DNA of 64,000 nucleotides, taken from assembly GCF_030704535.1 (NCBI RefSeq), contig NC_081815.1:263001-327000 (forward strand), read 5' to 3'. Position 1 is the stretch's first letter. Every line of letters starts with the position of its first letter. Origin of the DNA: Vitis vinifera (taxonomy: Eukaryota > Streptophyta > Magnoliopsida > Vitales > Vitaceae). The notes below the pieces were generated by a model. That model saw nothing but the letters and a program-made list of their open reading frames with translations, did not search any database and was not told the DNA's origin. A program made the translations under genes and the position numbers. Shown in pieces: positions 12,571-25,700 of the stretch.

Positions 12571-14329
12571 TTCAAATTGGATAGGAGAAAAAGTTCTTAG
12601 TGTTATATAAATATGAGTTCTTTTTAATTATGTAGATGCATTTTAAAATTATGAAAATCTTTTTGGGTCGAGAGCAAACAATATTTATACAATTAGGTGC
12701 GAGTCATTATAATTTATATGAAATGAAAATGAGGTTCATGACTATATTGATGAAGATTAAGTATGGAGAATATCATAGTTCATACTTAACTTATGTATAA
12801 GCCAGATGCGAGACCCTAATATGAGGCTTGAGCCAAGGAGCATAGAGGGAACTCAAGTTAGGAGTTTGATGCGATTGAATTAAGAATTGTATGGTGTTAG
12901 CTAGAGACATGACATAAACTTTACATTTTTTGGGGAGCTCTACCATAAGATCTATTTCATAGTATATGTGAAATAGATGATAAAGGGATTGGTAATAGAG
13001 ATTCGTATTTATAGTACTAGTTACTTTACATGAGTGGGAGATGATAATAACCCTTCCTATTTTTTGCATTTGATAAGAGGGTTATGACTTATGAGACGAG
13101 GGTAAGGATCTAGTTTAGCCCAATCCCAATAGACCTTGTTCTTTGAATCTGTCAATAAAGAGCTTCTTTTTCTCTCTCATCAATATTCTCGCTCCTTGCT
13201 TGTAGAGTGTTTTGCCTTGTGAGCATAAAATACGAAGACTTTTGTAAAGCCTTTGTAAGTTGTAACGTTTGCCATCACAAGATCTCGTTGGTAGTCCCAT
13301 GAGGGCATTCTGAGAGTTTTTGATTTCACACTGACTTCGAATGAGGCATGCATGACTCAAACTTTTTAATTGATTTAGTTAGTTTTATATTGCTGTGTTA
13401 TTAATGGAAAAGTGCTGCTGAGTGTTACACTTTTTCCATATCCTTACCTAAGATATTATTTAAAATTATTAATATAGAAAAACCCATGTTTTGTTTTTTG
13501 TAAATACTAAATAAAAAAAATAATTATTGAATTAAATTTTTCAAAAATATCAAAATTGTCTTAGTTTTAGTAAATATATATTTTCGAACGAAGTTATATA
13601 AAAACATTAATCATATCTTAATTCTATTTTATAGTATATTTTATTTAATTGATAATTTTGTGATGCAAGTGTGCAACTTACGTCTTGGGTCAACTTGAGA
13701 CTTCATCATGTTTAATTAGTTTTAAAGTCTTAAAAAAATTTAAGATAAATATTATCATAGAGTTTTTGGAATGATTAATACAAGAAATTAAAAAAATGAA
13801 TAATTTGTGTTTCCTAATTTGATTTTTATTATGTTTTTAATTCCAAAAATTGTTTTTGATAAATTTCAAAATTGTGTTTATCCTAAATTGGCTATAATGA
13901 GTTATATAAATTGTTAAATATAAATTAGCATATTTGCATATCTTCTTCACGGAGTCACCATTATTTATAAGTGAAGGAGATTTGGAAACCTAAGATTGGA
14001 TTTGCAATAATTCAAAGAATTTTATTCATTAATTTTAGCAACTTATCTTATTCATTAAGAAAATTTGATGAATATTTATCTTTAATTCTAAATATTTGTT
14101 TTTTTGTTTAGGAAATTTGACAAGAGGATATTTATTTTTTATTCTCTTTTGATTTTATTTGAAAGATTTGTTTCCTGTTCCATAGAAAGATTTGTTTCTA
14201 TTTTGCAAGACTTAATCTTCCAAATTTTGACACATCTCTCTTATGTATATATGGTGATTAATATATTTGTGAAAAACCATATTTATTTTAATCCTTGGTT
14301 ATAATATAGCTGTAGCATTTGTTAGTACA
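12571..14329. other. Gene-free AT-rich DNA, possible LTR remains
   Basis: No gene is recognised. The part at about 12790-13370 is less AT-rich and has an AATAAAGAGC sequence followed by a pyrimidine tract, as in an LTR R/U5 region. It lies downstream of the copia relic, so it could be the remains of that element's 3' LTR; no second LTR was found to prove it. From 13371 to 14329 the DNA is AT-rich with nothing to report. Confidence 0.35.
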
Positions 14330-15187
14330 ATGGTTCTCCTAAGTAAGTTTTGATGACAAATCATGATTAATTCACTAATAAGTTTAAATTAAGATAAATT
14401 TCTTGCGATTATGGGAGAAATTCTTTTAGAAAATCAAGCAAGAATCAAAGAAGCTCGACAAGGACTAATAAAGGTTGCATAAAGTTATTCAAGCTTGAAA
14501 ATCTAGTTGTTCAATTGGATGCACTTATAATGTTAAATTCAATTCATGCATGATTTTCATACTTGATTTTAAGTCTTAAAGAGTATTTTATTATATACTC
14601 CAATTTTAATCCAAAACCTTAGGCAAGAATATTTCAAATAGGTGTCATACAAGTGCTTAAAAGCAATACCTAAGTGATAGAAAGTTTTAAAATTGAAAAA
14701 TATAGGTTTTTGAACAAAAAATAGGCTAACTGGTCAAGAGACCACTCAATTGGCTCAACTGACGATCACTTGTTAAGCATTTAATGCCTAATTGCTAGTC
14801 CATCGATTAACCAAAGCTTGATTAGGAATAGCTTGTTGGAACATTTTTTGATGTCCGGGGTTAAAAACCTATAAATTGAGAGTTCCACTTCATTTATAAT
14901 AGAAAGAACACCTATTATTAACTTATTATCTACTTGTTTATCATCAAAAGCTCTTAGTTTCTCTTTTTGATGTATTGAACCCTTACTTGCAAATTATCCT
15001 AATACACCTTGGTTGTTCATCTTAACTTCTTTTGTAGTTGTTCATTTATTGTGGTAGGTTGAGGGTGTTTTCATTCACATTTATTGAAGTAAAGTTTTGA
15101 GTGATTAGAGCTTCAAGTTGAGGATATACTCGAAGAGGAGTTGTAGTGCCTATTGGAGCTAGAAATCTGAGTGTAAATGATTAAAAG
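14330..15187 (+). repeat. LTR-like non-coding sequence
   Basis: The stretch starts with a GTTTTGATGACAAATCATGA-like sequence and ends in GAAACCT...CAAGAAGGGTTTGGAG-like sequence. These are typical of the two ends of plant LTR retrotransposon LTRs. There is no open reading frame and no partner LTR in the window, so it could be a decayed solo LTR. The evidence is resemblance only. Confidence 0.3.
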
Positions 15188-15293
15188 TTTGGTTAAAACT
15201 TTAAATTAGTGAAACCTCACTCAAGAAGGGTTTGGAGAAATTTGGTTAAAACTTCAAATTAATGAAACCTTATTCAAGAAGAGTTTGGAGAGA
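15188..15293 (+). repeat. Tandem duplication, two 53-bp units
   Basis: Two adjacent copies, 15188-15240 and 15241-15293, each begin TTTGGTTAAAACTT and end with a GAGTTTGGAGA-like sequence. They differ at about eight positions. They lie at the right end of the LTR-like block. Confidence 0.8.
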
Positions 15294-16356
15294 AAAGAAG
15301 TAAGTGAAATTGGTAAATTACTATAAAATTTATGTTTGCTTTTTCTTTACCATTATATCTTTATTTTATTTGTTCTATTATTATTTGTTAAGAGTGTTTT
15401 TTTAAAAAGTTTTGAAATACCGTTTATCTCTTTAATCAAATTAGTCTTGTTTCAGCCTTAGTGTATGGTTGATTTTTATCATTAATTTTTTAAAAAATAA
15501 AAAATAAAAAGGGAAAATGTGGATGTCCCATCAAAGAAGGATGCAAGTGGATCCAACGGTGTAGGACGAAAACATGAAAAACGGGAAGTATGAGAGAGAG
15601 AGGTAGGAGGTCCAGAGGCCAAGTGCGTAACCGACAGGCCATATAATTAGGGAAGTGGGAAATTGGGAATGGAAGTGGGGTGGAGGAGACAGCACACGTA
15701 AAATCACGACAGAGGCGAGTTGGAAAGACAAGGAAAATATAAAGAGGGTGGGGGGAAAGGGAAGCCAAAATCATCGGCATTCGGCACAACCAATTAACAA
15801 AAGCGGCCTCTTCCCCCCAAAAAAACAACTCAAAAGTATCTTCCTTGTTCATTGCTGGGGTTGAAAGAGAAAGGTGGGTGGCGCTTCGGATCTCGTCTTC
15901 ATCCCCCTCTCCATTCTCGCCGCCGCTTCTTGTTTCAGTCTCCTGATAAGAATCCATTCAGGCATATGCGCCTGTTGGTGTAACTATTATTCCTATTCTA
16001 ATCCCGCCACTGTACGTCTTCCTATTCCTTATCTTTCGGTCTCCCTCGAATCAAAATCAAAATTGGCGCTTTCACCCAAATACAATCTCTATATATAATA
16101 TTATGAATTGGGCATCTGCCTCTTTTTATTTTTATTTTTAATATTACATATTCACAAGCAATAGGAGGGGCTACTATTGTATGAATTTTTTTAGGGTTAG
16201 GCTTATGATGAGAATGGGGAATTTGAAATTGGGATGGTTTTGTTAATGGGTTTGTGAGGGATCGTAATGATAAAAAGGCAAAGCGTGCGCTTTTTGTTTC
16301 TTGCTCGAATATTTGGTAAACACCCCCACCACCATCACCGTCACCGCCTGGTTGTC
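15294..16356. other. Upstream region and probable 5' leader of the HAD gene
   Basis: AT-rich to about 15480, then a purine-rich and later CT-rich, more GC-balanced stretch (15500-16020). The latter resembles a plant promoter and transcribed leader. A leader intron is possible because the nearest coding ATG follows a T-rich stretch at about 16120-16330. The open frame on the opposite strand (15490-15957) has no recognisable family. Confidence 0.4.
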
Positions 16357-19233
16357 ATGGCTTCTTTGCTGCAGCATCATGGTTTACTTCACACTGCTAC
16401 CTTCAATGACCGCTTGCCGTTCATGGGGAAGATCTCCCTTGATTATAATAATCATAATAATAACAAGAATCTCGCTGCTAGTACCAGTAATGGTTTCCGG
16501 ATTGGATTGAGTATGAGAGGTTGCTCTGATTCTAATAAAAGGAGAGTGGATAGGAATGGGCATGGGGCATTTGCCCATTCCTACCAGCAGCAGGTGCTCC
16601 GTGATTTTGAAATTGGGCTTCCAGATGCTGGAATTCCAACTGGGCATGGGGCCTCTCACCATGGAAAACTTCTTGGATTCCCACTCCGTCCTTTGCCGGA
16701 GAAGATTGTGGTTGCTGTTGACGTTGATGAAGGTATTTCCCTTCTCCTCTTTTAAATGATACTTCTTGTATTCCCTGTGTCTCACTCATTCACATGTTGC
16801 TTTTGCCCTAAGTGTGTGCTTCACCAGTGGAATTAAAACTTGGTAAAAGTGTGGGGCACCCTCAATTCATCTTGTTCCATCACCATTAGCTACTGATTCC
16901 AAATTTGTATCACTACTCTGTTCAGCCGGGCTGCTATTTTTCTTATATGTATTCTTTTATGCTTTGTTGTTTTGTAGTTCTTGGCAACTTTGTATCAGCT
17001 CTGAACAGATTTATTGCTGATCGTTACTCTTTGAAGCATTCAGTTTCGGAATACCATGTATACGAATTCTTCAAGGTATTATCTGTTTGCCTTTGTGAGG
17101 AGTTTTCTTGTATTATAAGTTTGTAGAAAGGCATTGTCCAGGCATATTGCATTTTAACTCCCCTGTATGCTTTTCTTCAACCCCACTTCTTCGGTAGACC
17201 TAGAGAACCATTTTGCATGAATCCATCTATGCAAACTGAGACAGAAATTTATTTGTGGTGCATAAAATAAATAGGGTTATCCTTTTGCGAACAGCAAAAG
17301 GGCAAATTATCAATTCCACATAAAATATTGCAGTTTCCATGATATTGGATTATATTAGGAAAAACTATTTGGTTCAGTGTCATTGCTGGAAGATACATAC
17401 TTGAAGCAACTAACTAGTAACAGCTCTGGTCTGTGCAGCGATGCAATCTACCCAGCTGATGCCCAGTCCAATTGCTTAAGTTGGGCAAATCTGGTTGGGC
17501 TCAGGTTTAGTATGTAGATTCAGCTGCAGCAGTAAAAATGAAATTGTTGTTCCCTATTAAAACAAAATGTTTATGATGAGAACTCTTTGTACTTAGGCTT
17601 TTGCTATGATGAGAACACTTTGCACTTAGGCTTTTGCCTTTGACTGCATCCTAACCATGTCCAAATTGCTTCATCTGCATGCCCAATATTTAGGCTATGA
17701 GTTAGGAACCTCAACTGTAGGTAGGCTTCTGCCTTTGTGTAACTTTATCATCTCTTAAAATACTTTGATTTTGGGAAAATAGTTATAGTTATTCCATGGA
17801 TTTATAATGCATCTTTATTTTTGTTACAGATATGGAACTGTTCAAGAGATGAAGGTATGACTAGGTTTATCCTGTGTTATGAGTGATTTGCATCACTAAA
17901 TTAACTTTTTACGTAATCTATGAAAAACCATTTAATCTTTTAGATTGTGCAAAAAAAAGTTTAGAAGTTTGCTTGATGGGGATCTAAAAATTTGGTCCCT
18001 TTCACTCTTATTAATGCATCTCTCAAACGTGCTGTAGGATTTTCCTTTACAATCTAGAATACTCCAGAGAAATGTTAAATACCGGTTTTTAGGAAGCATT
18101 CCAACTATTATAAAGAAAGCAAGCAATCCAACATTCAAGTTTTTTTGGCTGCGCTTTCTTTAAACATGTGCATTTTTCTTCTGCTGATGTTGCGATTTGA
18201 GTGTAAGATATGCCTATTTAGAAGAATATTTGCTAAGGAGCACGTGTATTGCCTCAACTTGAAAATGGTCTATGATTGTTATTGCAGTGGTGTCCTTGTT
18301 GCCCCTCAGGAAATATACCAGCTTCATAATTCAAGCGGATACTGGTTAAACCACATTTTTTATTGTTACCAATTGCTTCTTTCAATATAACATTCCTCCT
18401 TTTTCATTTTTATATGAAATTATGGTAGAATATTCTTGTTAGTGGTGAATGTGCTGCAATTCAACTATAAGGTTATGATCAATGAATTCATTCAAAACAT
18501 TAACCTTCTTGTTTTGACAGCTGATATCCGTGTTCATGAGTTCTTTAAGACCTCATATTTCAAGACAGGGATCCATCCAATCCCAGGTGCTCAACAGGCT
18601 CTACATAAATTATCAAGATTTTGTAACCTATCAATTGTGACGTATGTGTGCTTAACCAGAGTTTCTTCATGAAATATAATTATTTGATCTGAACTTCAAT
18701 TAACCCATTATACTGGAACCTATTGATCTTCATAGGTCTCGACAAAATGCAATCAAAGACCACACAATTGAGTGGATTGAGAAACATTATCCTGGACTGT
18801 TCCAGGAAATTCACTTTGGCAACCATTTTGCTTTAGATGGAGAGTCTAGACCAAAGTCAGAAATTTGCAGGTATGCTGCTTTGCACTTTGATTGGATAAC
18901 TCTCCTGGCACCTATCTACTTTATGTATTTTCTACATCTTTCCACTGGGTCCAACCCATGAACATCTCTGGGTAAAGTCTCAAAAGACTTTGTTGCTGGG
19001 CTTTTTCATGATGAATTACATCTGGCAGGTCCTTGGGAGCAAAGGTTCTGATAGATGATAACCCAAGATATGCCATTGAGTGTGCTGAGATTGGAATTAG
19101 GGTTCTACTTTTTGATTATGAGAACTCATACCCTTGGTGCAAGACAGAGTCTGTTAGTCAACATCCCCTGGTGACTAAAGTTCATGACTGGGAAGAAGTG
19201 GAGCAACAGTTAGTTTCGTGGATTGTTTCTTAG
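16357..19233 (+). CDS. HAD-superfamily phosphatase, NT5C (5'(3')-deoxyribonucleotidase)-like, plant type
   Basis: Six exons: 16357-16732, 16978-17075, 17830-17854, 18521-18641, 18736-18870 and 19029-19233. They give 319 aa in one frame with GT-AG introns throughout. The third exon is a 25-nt micro-exon (IWNCSRDE). HAD motif I is Asp122-Val-Asp124 in VAVDVDEVLGNF, split across the first intron. A motif II-like SIVTSR and a Lys in SRPKSEICR follow. Motif IV is Asp261-Asp262 in VLIDDNPRYA. The first 110 residues are Ser/Asn/His-rich without acidic clusters and may be an organelle transit peptide. The enzyme class hydrolyses phosphate esters using Mg2+; the plant substrate is unknown to me. An in-frame ATG at 16267 would add 30 residues including a HHHH run. 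The start at MASLLQHH was preferred because it looks more like a transit peptide start, but this is not settled. Confidence 0.85.
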
Positions 19234-22200
19234 ATTTTACCTCATAAATAGGGCAGTGCACCTCTGGTTCATCAAGATGTCTGAAATGATTCTTTTCATG
19301 GCATATTATGGATGGTGAAATGTACATGCCTTGGTCTTTGGGCGAAGCTGCTCTATGTGGGCCAGACAAGTAGAGTTTCAGATGAGAATGTTTAGTGTTA
19401 GAATTATGGAAAAAAAAAAAAAAGTAATATATCGTTTCTTCTCTTTATACTTCTTTTTGCAATGTTAAAGAAAGATGAAGCATTTCAGATTTCAAATGAG
19501 ATTCATCTTTATTTTCTTGATTCCTAGATAGATGGATACATGCATGTACTGATGAAATTAAGTTCATTTGATGATTACATGATTGTTATCTCACTGCAAA
19601 ATTGCATTTGTGTTAGTTATATAGTTCTTATTATAAGTTGGATGGTCTTATGTTGTCTTTTTCTTGCTGGATTTATTAAGGTTTGCAAGTTAAATTTTGA
19701 GTTTGCTAGAAATCTGCCAGAAATGAGTGTCATTATTATGTGAGTTAATAAGCATTAACAGAGTTGTTTTCATAAATTTGATGATTTGATGATCTGATGA
19801 TGGGGATTGCCAGACAGCTAGAGCAGGCCAGCAGAAAATATGAAGTGAATGTATAAATCCCATTAACCTGGATAGTTGGACAGTGGATGCTGATGGGGAG
19901 TCATTTTGAGAGGGTTGAAAGTATTTTCTTATAGATATTAGGTGTTTTACAAACTTTTGAAAATCACTTTAAAAAATCTGGAGGAAGTGATTGTCAGATT
20001 CTTCTAGAAATCACATTTTTGTTATTATTAACACCTGAGTTTTATATACTCCATGTGTATCTATAAGCCCCCGTCGTTAGTAGTGCTCTATCATGTACAT
20101 CAAATGATTCTCTATTCACACAATTACACACGTCTTATTATAACAGCATGTGTATGCTAAAGCGTCTTGTGTTAGGTTGGAAAGCATGCAGGCATAGGTG
20201 TTGAAACCCCACCTCAATGGATGCCCACTTGTAGTGGATGAATAGATCTCACTCTTTGTGTGGGTGGTGTTGACTCATACCCCTTTCATTTCACACGGAG
20301 TGAGGGATGTCTTGTTCAAGTTTGTGTCACCCTGAAGCTATTACGCCTGCTGTTTGAGTTAGGAGTAGAGCTCAGGAGGTCCGACATGGATGAATTACAC
20401 TTAAAAGTGATGGACTTGGCCTCCCACCATTGAGTTCCTGGGACAAATTGAGAACCTTGGTTTGATGGCTGCAAGATACATTGTGCATGCATTGAGCGCA
20501 TTTCAACTGGATTGAGAGAAGAGGGCATATGTCACCACCAAGGGACCCATTGCCATCCAATGTTATGTGGGACTATAGAAGTATGTTGATATAAGAACTA
20601 ATTGATATGAGGATGTGGAGGCCTCTTATTAATTGGGCCTCGCTAATCAATAAAATTATACTTTATGCCTTTATATAAAGAATAATATAAGAAGATGATG
20701 ACTAAGACTAATCTTTAGTTTAGGATCCCTGAAAGCTCATCTCCAAGGCCTTGTAAAGTGCACATTGATGCTCCATCCATCCATCCTTCATTCCACTCTA
20801 CTCCCTCCAAGCCTTGACACAGTAATGTGCTTTTGGCTCACTTTCTATCGTACTAAGAACCCACTATCAACGCTTACATAAAAGTATTATAAATTAAAAA
20901 CAATTTAATTATATATACGATGAAATATAAATTATTAAACAAAAGTATAAACAAATAAAATAAAAGTAAAATAATACTACGCATGGGAGTAGGATATAGG
21001 GTACTAAAAAAATGGTATATATTACACACCTTTGGTGGTGTCAGATGGTGCCTACTGCCTTTTGGATAAGAACCGAATAGTACTGTTGCGACACCCTTTT
21101 TTATTTTTCACCCACCTACGTTGAAAAATGAATTGATAGATATGGTTGGGTTTCAATTCCACCTATATGCATGTATATAGCGCAAAAGGAATTCTAATAT
21201 CACTCATGACAGAAGCAGGAAAATACTGCAAATAAGCAGAGGCCAGAAATCTGAAGCACAGCCTGGCACGCAGCTCTATGTATTTTGAAAATTGAGCAAC
21301 CATTCCAGCTTATTTCTTGCTCCTCTGCCGTCGTTTTGAGTGCATCTCATTTCCAGCCCAACACAATTTTGCTTCGAATTTATAGTATTGTTTCTCAGTT
21401 ATTTTTTGGAACAGTTTGTTTTCAATTTTTTTAACCATAAAGAAATTAGAAGCAAATAATGTAGAATCTTATCTCTTTCTTGCATTTTTTTTTAATTCTC
21501 TCGTCAACAATTAATATAGAAAATCTTCAATATATATTTTTCTAGAATTTTCTTTTAAATTTTTATAATTTTTGCATACATTACATAAATAAATTTTAAA
21601 TCAAAAGATGCTTTATACAGACAATTTTATTAATTTTTAAAAATAATTTGAAATAAAAAAACAAATCCAATTAATACTAAAAAATTATGTACATAAAAAT
21701 TTATTAATTTTTTAAAAATAATTTAAAATTTAAAATCAAATTCAATTAACACTAAAAATTATGTAACTCAATAATGATCCAACTCAAAACCCATACAATT
21801 ACAAAACTTATTTTGAGTGACTTTACTAGTTTTTTCCTTCATGCATAATTATATTTCTTTGAATCTTTTCATTAGATAAACAAACTTCAAATCAAATAAG
21901 ATTTAATACCTTAAACTCATTATTGGAGTTGTGATACAAATTATTTAGATTAGCCAACATGGATTGAACTCCCCCAAAAGAGTATTTGTCACATGATGGT
22001 CATTTTATATCAGAAATTGGGAAGCTTCTAGGGAGACTTACCACTGTGATAAATTGCAATGTTAGGATTTCCAAGGACAAGGTTAGGATTCCAAGACACC
22101 ATTCATTTTCTTCCTTTTTTTTTTTTAGCCTCTTGTACTACAGCTTTTAAGGGCATCCCCTTAATATGGTTCAACTTGATTAATTAACTGTGTAAGTTAA

Positions 22201-22756
22201 TAAGGAGAGAATGTTTTTTGTATTTACCATATGATTTATGATATTACTTTTGTTTAGTTTTTATTAGTGGGAGGATTTCTTATCTTTTTATTATACTTCT
22301 TATATCCTAACTCTATATTACATGGTTGTTTCTCATTTTTTTTTTTAAAAAAACCTTAGATAAATAAAATAATTATTTGAATAAAATATTTTTTTTTAAA
22401 TTTTTTTCATTAAACAAATAAACTCCAGATCAAGTAAGCTTTAATGTGTTGAAATTATTAACAATTACTTTTAAAAAATAATTTGGAACTCAAAAAAACT
22501 TTATGGACTAAAATAGGTTTAGAATAACTTTAATATTTCTCCACTGCACATAATTATAATTCTACGGATCTTTTTATTACATAAATAGGAATAAATTTTA
22601 ATCTATGGAGATGATCATATGAACACTGCAGTTGTGTAATCAGATAATGCAATTTTGTGATCACTAACACTGTTCCCAAGAGAAACCTGTTTATTCATGA
22701 GGTCATTTCCAGTAGGAGACCCATTATTACTTAGGTATCGAACAGAACAATCCAGG
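19234..22756. other. Intergenic region between the HAD gene and LKR/SDH
   Basis: This is shared 3' flank, since the genes converge. A poly-A run lies at about 19410-19425. The stretch at about 20040-20640 is less AT-rich and reads like repeat DNA, but no retroelement protein or terminal repeat was recognised; open frames near 20316-20560 on the minus strand have no family resemblance. The region 20880-22620 is AT-rich with no gene seen. Confidence 0.5.
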
Positions 22757-25700
22757 TCATTCAGTCTTCTCCAGCAGCTTCAAACCATATGCTTGTAAAA
22801 TATCAAGGGCTGCAAAACCACACAAAAATAGCAGTATCAACACTAACTCCAGAAAACTAAATGAATGAATTGTGAATTTGTGATTACCTGGCACATATAC
22901 TTGAGGTTCAATCGGCCTTAAAACCCCTCTTGTTTTGATCTTCTTTTCAAGTATGAGCTGCAACATTAGAAATAACATAAATTCAGTACTAGAAATTGCT
23001 TAGATTGCAATGGAAGAAGAGAGATGTAGTTACACTACCAGAGCACCGATTGCTGCTGGAATTCCTACAGTGAAAGCCATGGCAGTGGTTGTTTTGCCAT
23101 TTTTAGTCTTCCCGAATTCCAATAAGGTGGCTCGATGCTTCTCAACAGGCCGGCCATCTGGAAACTCTACCTCCACTTCATGATGCAAAAGCACCATGTC
23201 CTGGCCATATAGCACGCAAGTTTTCTCATTAAAATTTTAGCACACAGGGTATTAGTTAGTTCACTACAACTCAAACATGCTTGATTTTATACTGCAATTC
23301 ATGGATGCAGATGCTAATGTATGTTTTTTTGGAAGTGCTGAAGGCGCTTTTATGCATACCATACCAAAATGAACTTTCCCATGCTAAAAGCAACACGGGG
23401 TACGATAATGCTATTTGTTGTCATATTTGTACCAAGACAAAAAAAAATAATGCTGTTTTATGTCACATTATTGTTGACCATGTTCTCTATGAAGAATTAA
23501 GTTCCTTTCCAGAAATGACATTGATAGCATACAAAATATGCCGCCAACCAGATCTCTTGGCCCCCAACCAAACAACATTCAGAAACAAAGAACAATTATT
23601 TTCTTAATATCAGACACTGAAGACAAACACAGATCTAAACACCCTAGAAGAATTGGTTAAACTTCAGCAGAAGAAATAAAATCTGCAGGTTATGTACTGA
23701 TAAGCAACATACCTGTTCTTCACTAGAGTAGGCTAACCTTTCTTCCATGCGGAGACAGGCAACATCAAATGCACTTCGGCATGATACAGGGATTTCTGTC
23801 TGCTCGTGAAATCCCAAATATCTAATCCACCAATAAAGAACGATAACAACTCAGACATATTATGCTAGCTTCTCATGTAAACTATGAAATAAAGTAATAA
23901 ATAAAAAAAGATTAAATATAATATTAGGCTTGCCTTGTTCAAAGTCCATGACAAGCATCATGTTAAGACACTGTATATCAGTTCTTAGTACTTCTTTACT
24001 TACAAGATGGTTTTGGCAGTCTTCAATGCCGTTACTTGCACTTTGCAAAGTCCAAGTGCAAGAATCCTTTCTTTGATGTCCTCTGCAGTCATAGTTCCAT
24101 CAAAGTCTTCACTTTTAATTTTAAGAAGTTCAAGCAGGAATGCTCCAAATGTCGGTCTCTTTGTGAGTGTAAGGATCGGATGGGCTTCAGTATCAAAGAA
24201 ACCAATTCTTGCCAGTGTCCCCATTATCTCAGCAAAACCTAAACAAAATATTAGTGGGTAAGTACCATATACTTATAACCCATCTGAGTTCCAAGTTAAC
24301 TAGAACTCAATAAAGCCCTGCATTGGATCTTTTTCCATACTAATTTAACTTTATTCCACCTTTTTTTTTTTAGTCAGTTGTTTATTTTACTTGTGAGGAT
24401 TTTTCTAAGGTTCACAAAGCTCCCCATAATACTCTTTTAATGCAACCTTATTTTCAACAATAAATTCAACCATTAAGCTTCTAAATGTTGTTTCAATGAT
24501 AAAATAACACAAATCCAAAGATATGTCATGCCTTCATAACGGAGGGTTCCACGAAAGATGGTAGATGCTTCATGGTCAATTCCATACAAGTCTCCATAAA
24601 CCAAAGAATTACGATTTGGAAGAATTTCCAATGCAAAAGCTGGAAGATCAGGTATCCGGAAACTCACAGCTGAGTCATAAAGACTCTCTCCTGCAGGTTT
24701 GAATCATAAATTAAAACAGTGCAGGGAAATTCAAGAATGGAAAACATTTGGAGCAAGGAGATTTGTTCATAGTAAGGAATATGTTCTAATAACATTTTAG
24801 TAGCTAAAACATAATGTAATTACATAAACCCAGTTCAAAAACTTTCGAAAAATATAATGGATACATTATGTATAAGAAAGCACATATTAATAAGCACTTA
24901 CCATTAATAGATACCGTTTCCCCATGAGATCTGTAGGTAGCAGGATTTCGCCCACTTCGGATAGCTCCTGCAGGGTTCCAACTGAAATAATTTTGTCATT
25001 ATAAGGCAAATAATTGCGTCAATCTGCCAAGGGCCTTAAAGGCTAGGGCATAACTAGAATATTGAGTGCGAAGTTTGCCAATCAACTAAACTTAGTTGTC
25101 TTACAAGAGAACACAAGCAATGCTTCAAGAGATAGATATCCTGCTGAAGATTCCAGTTTCAGAACATTAAAGTCAAAACTTTAAGAAACCAATCAAGAAA
25201 AATAGAGGCCCTCAGGGTTCATGATCAAATATTGATGTGCTGTTTGTGTAAGCTTTCAGCATATTATTATTTAATTTCAGACTAGTCTAGAGAAATTATG
25301 CATAGAAGAGCAAGCAATAATCAAGATTTGACTGATAAATAATAATAATAAGAAATACCTGAATTTGTATGCTAATGGGTTGTTTGCAGCTTCAGGGGAT
25401 GGAAGTCCCCCACAGTAAGAAATGAAAGACCTTATTTTCCCTCCTTGGACATGTGCCTGGTCGATCATCATCATTGCCATCATGTGATCTGAAGCATTTT
25501 TCAAGTAATTCCTATTTTTTCAAAACTCTAGTTTCAATAGTTCTTGAATGGAAAAAAGTAAAAAACAAAATTACTCCTATAACTATCATGAATGTTTGAA
25601 GAAAATGAGAATCTCATCCAAGAAGTCATTTACTAGAAATTCTGCAACATAATGAGGGAAACCATTATTACAAAATTAAACATAAGAATCATCTTGGAAA

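Noticed and set aside
15490-15957. A 155-codon minus-strand open frame as a gene
   Set aside because: It overlaps the probable leader of the HAD gene on the other strand and has no family resemblance.
23281-23607. A 108-codon plus-strand frame in an LKR/SDH intron
   Set aside because: No domain is recognisable, it lies wholly in an intron of the opposite-strand gene, and its composition is intron-like.
24473-24531. Extension of the LKR/SDH exon past 24532 (open to 24473)
   Set aside because: The extension lacks the conserved sequence and the next exon would not join in frame; the GC donor fits the family.
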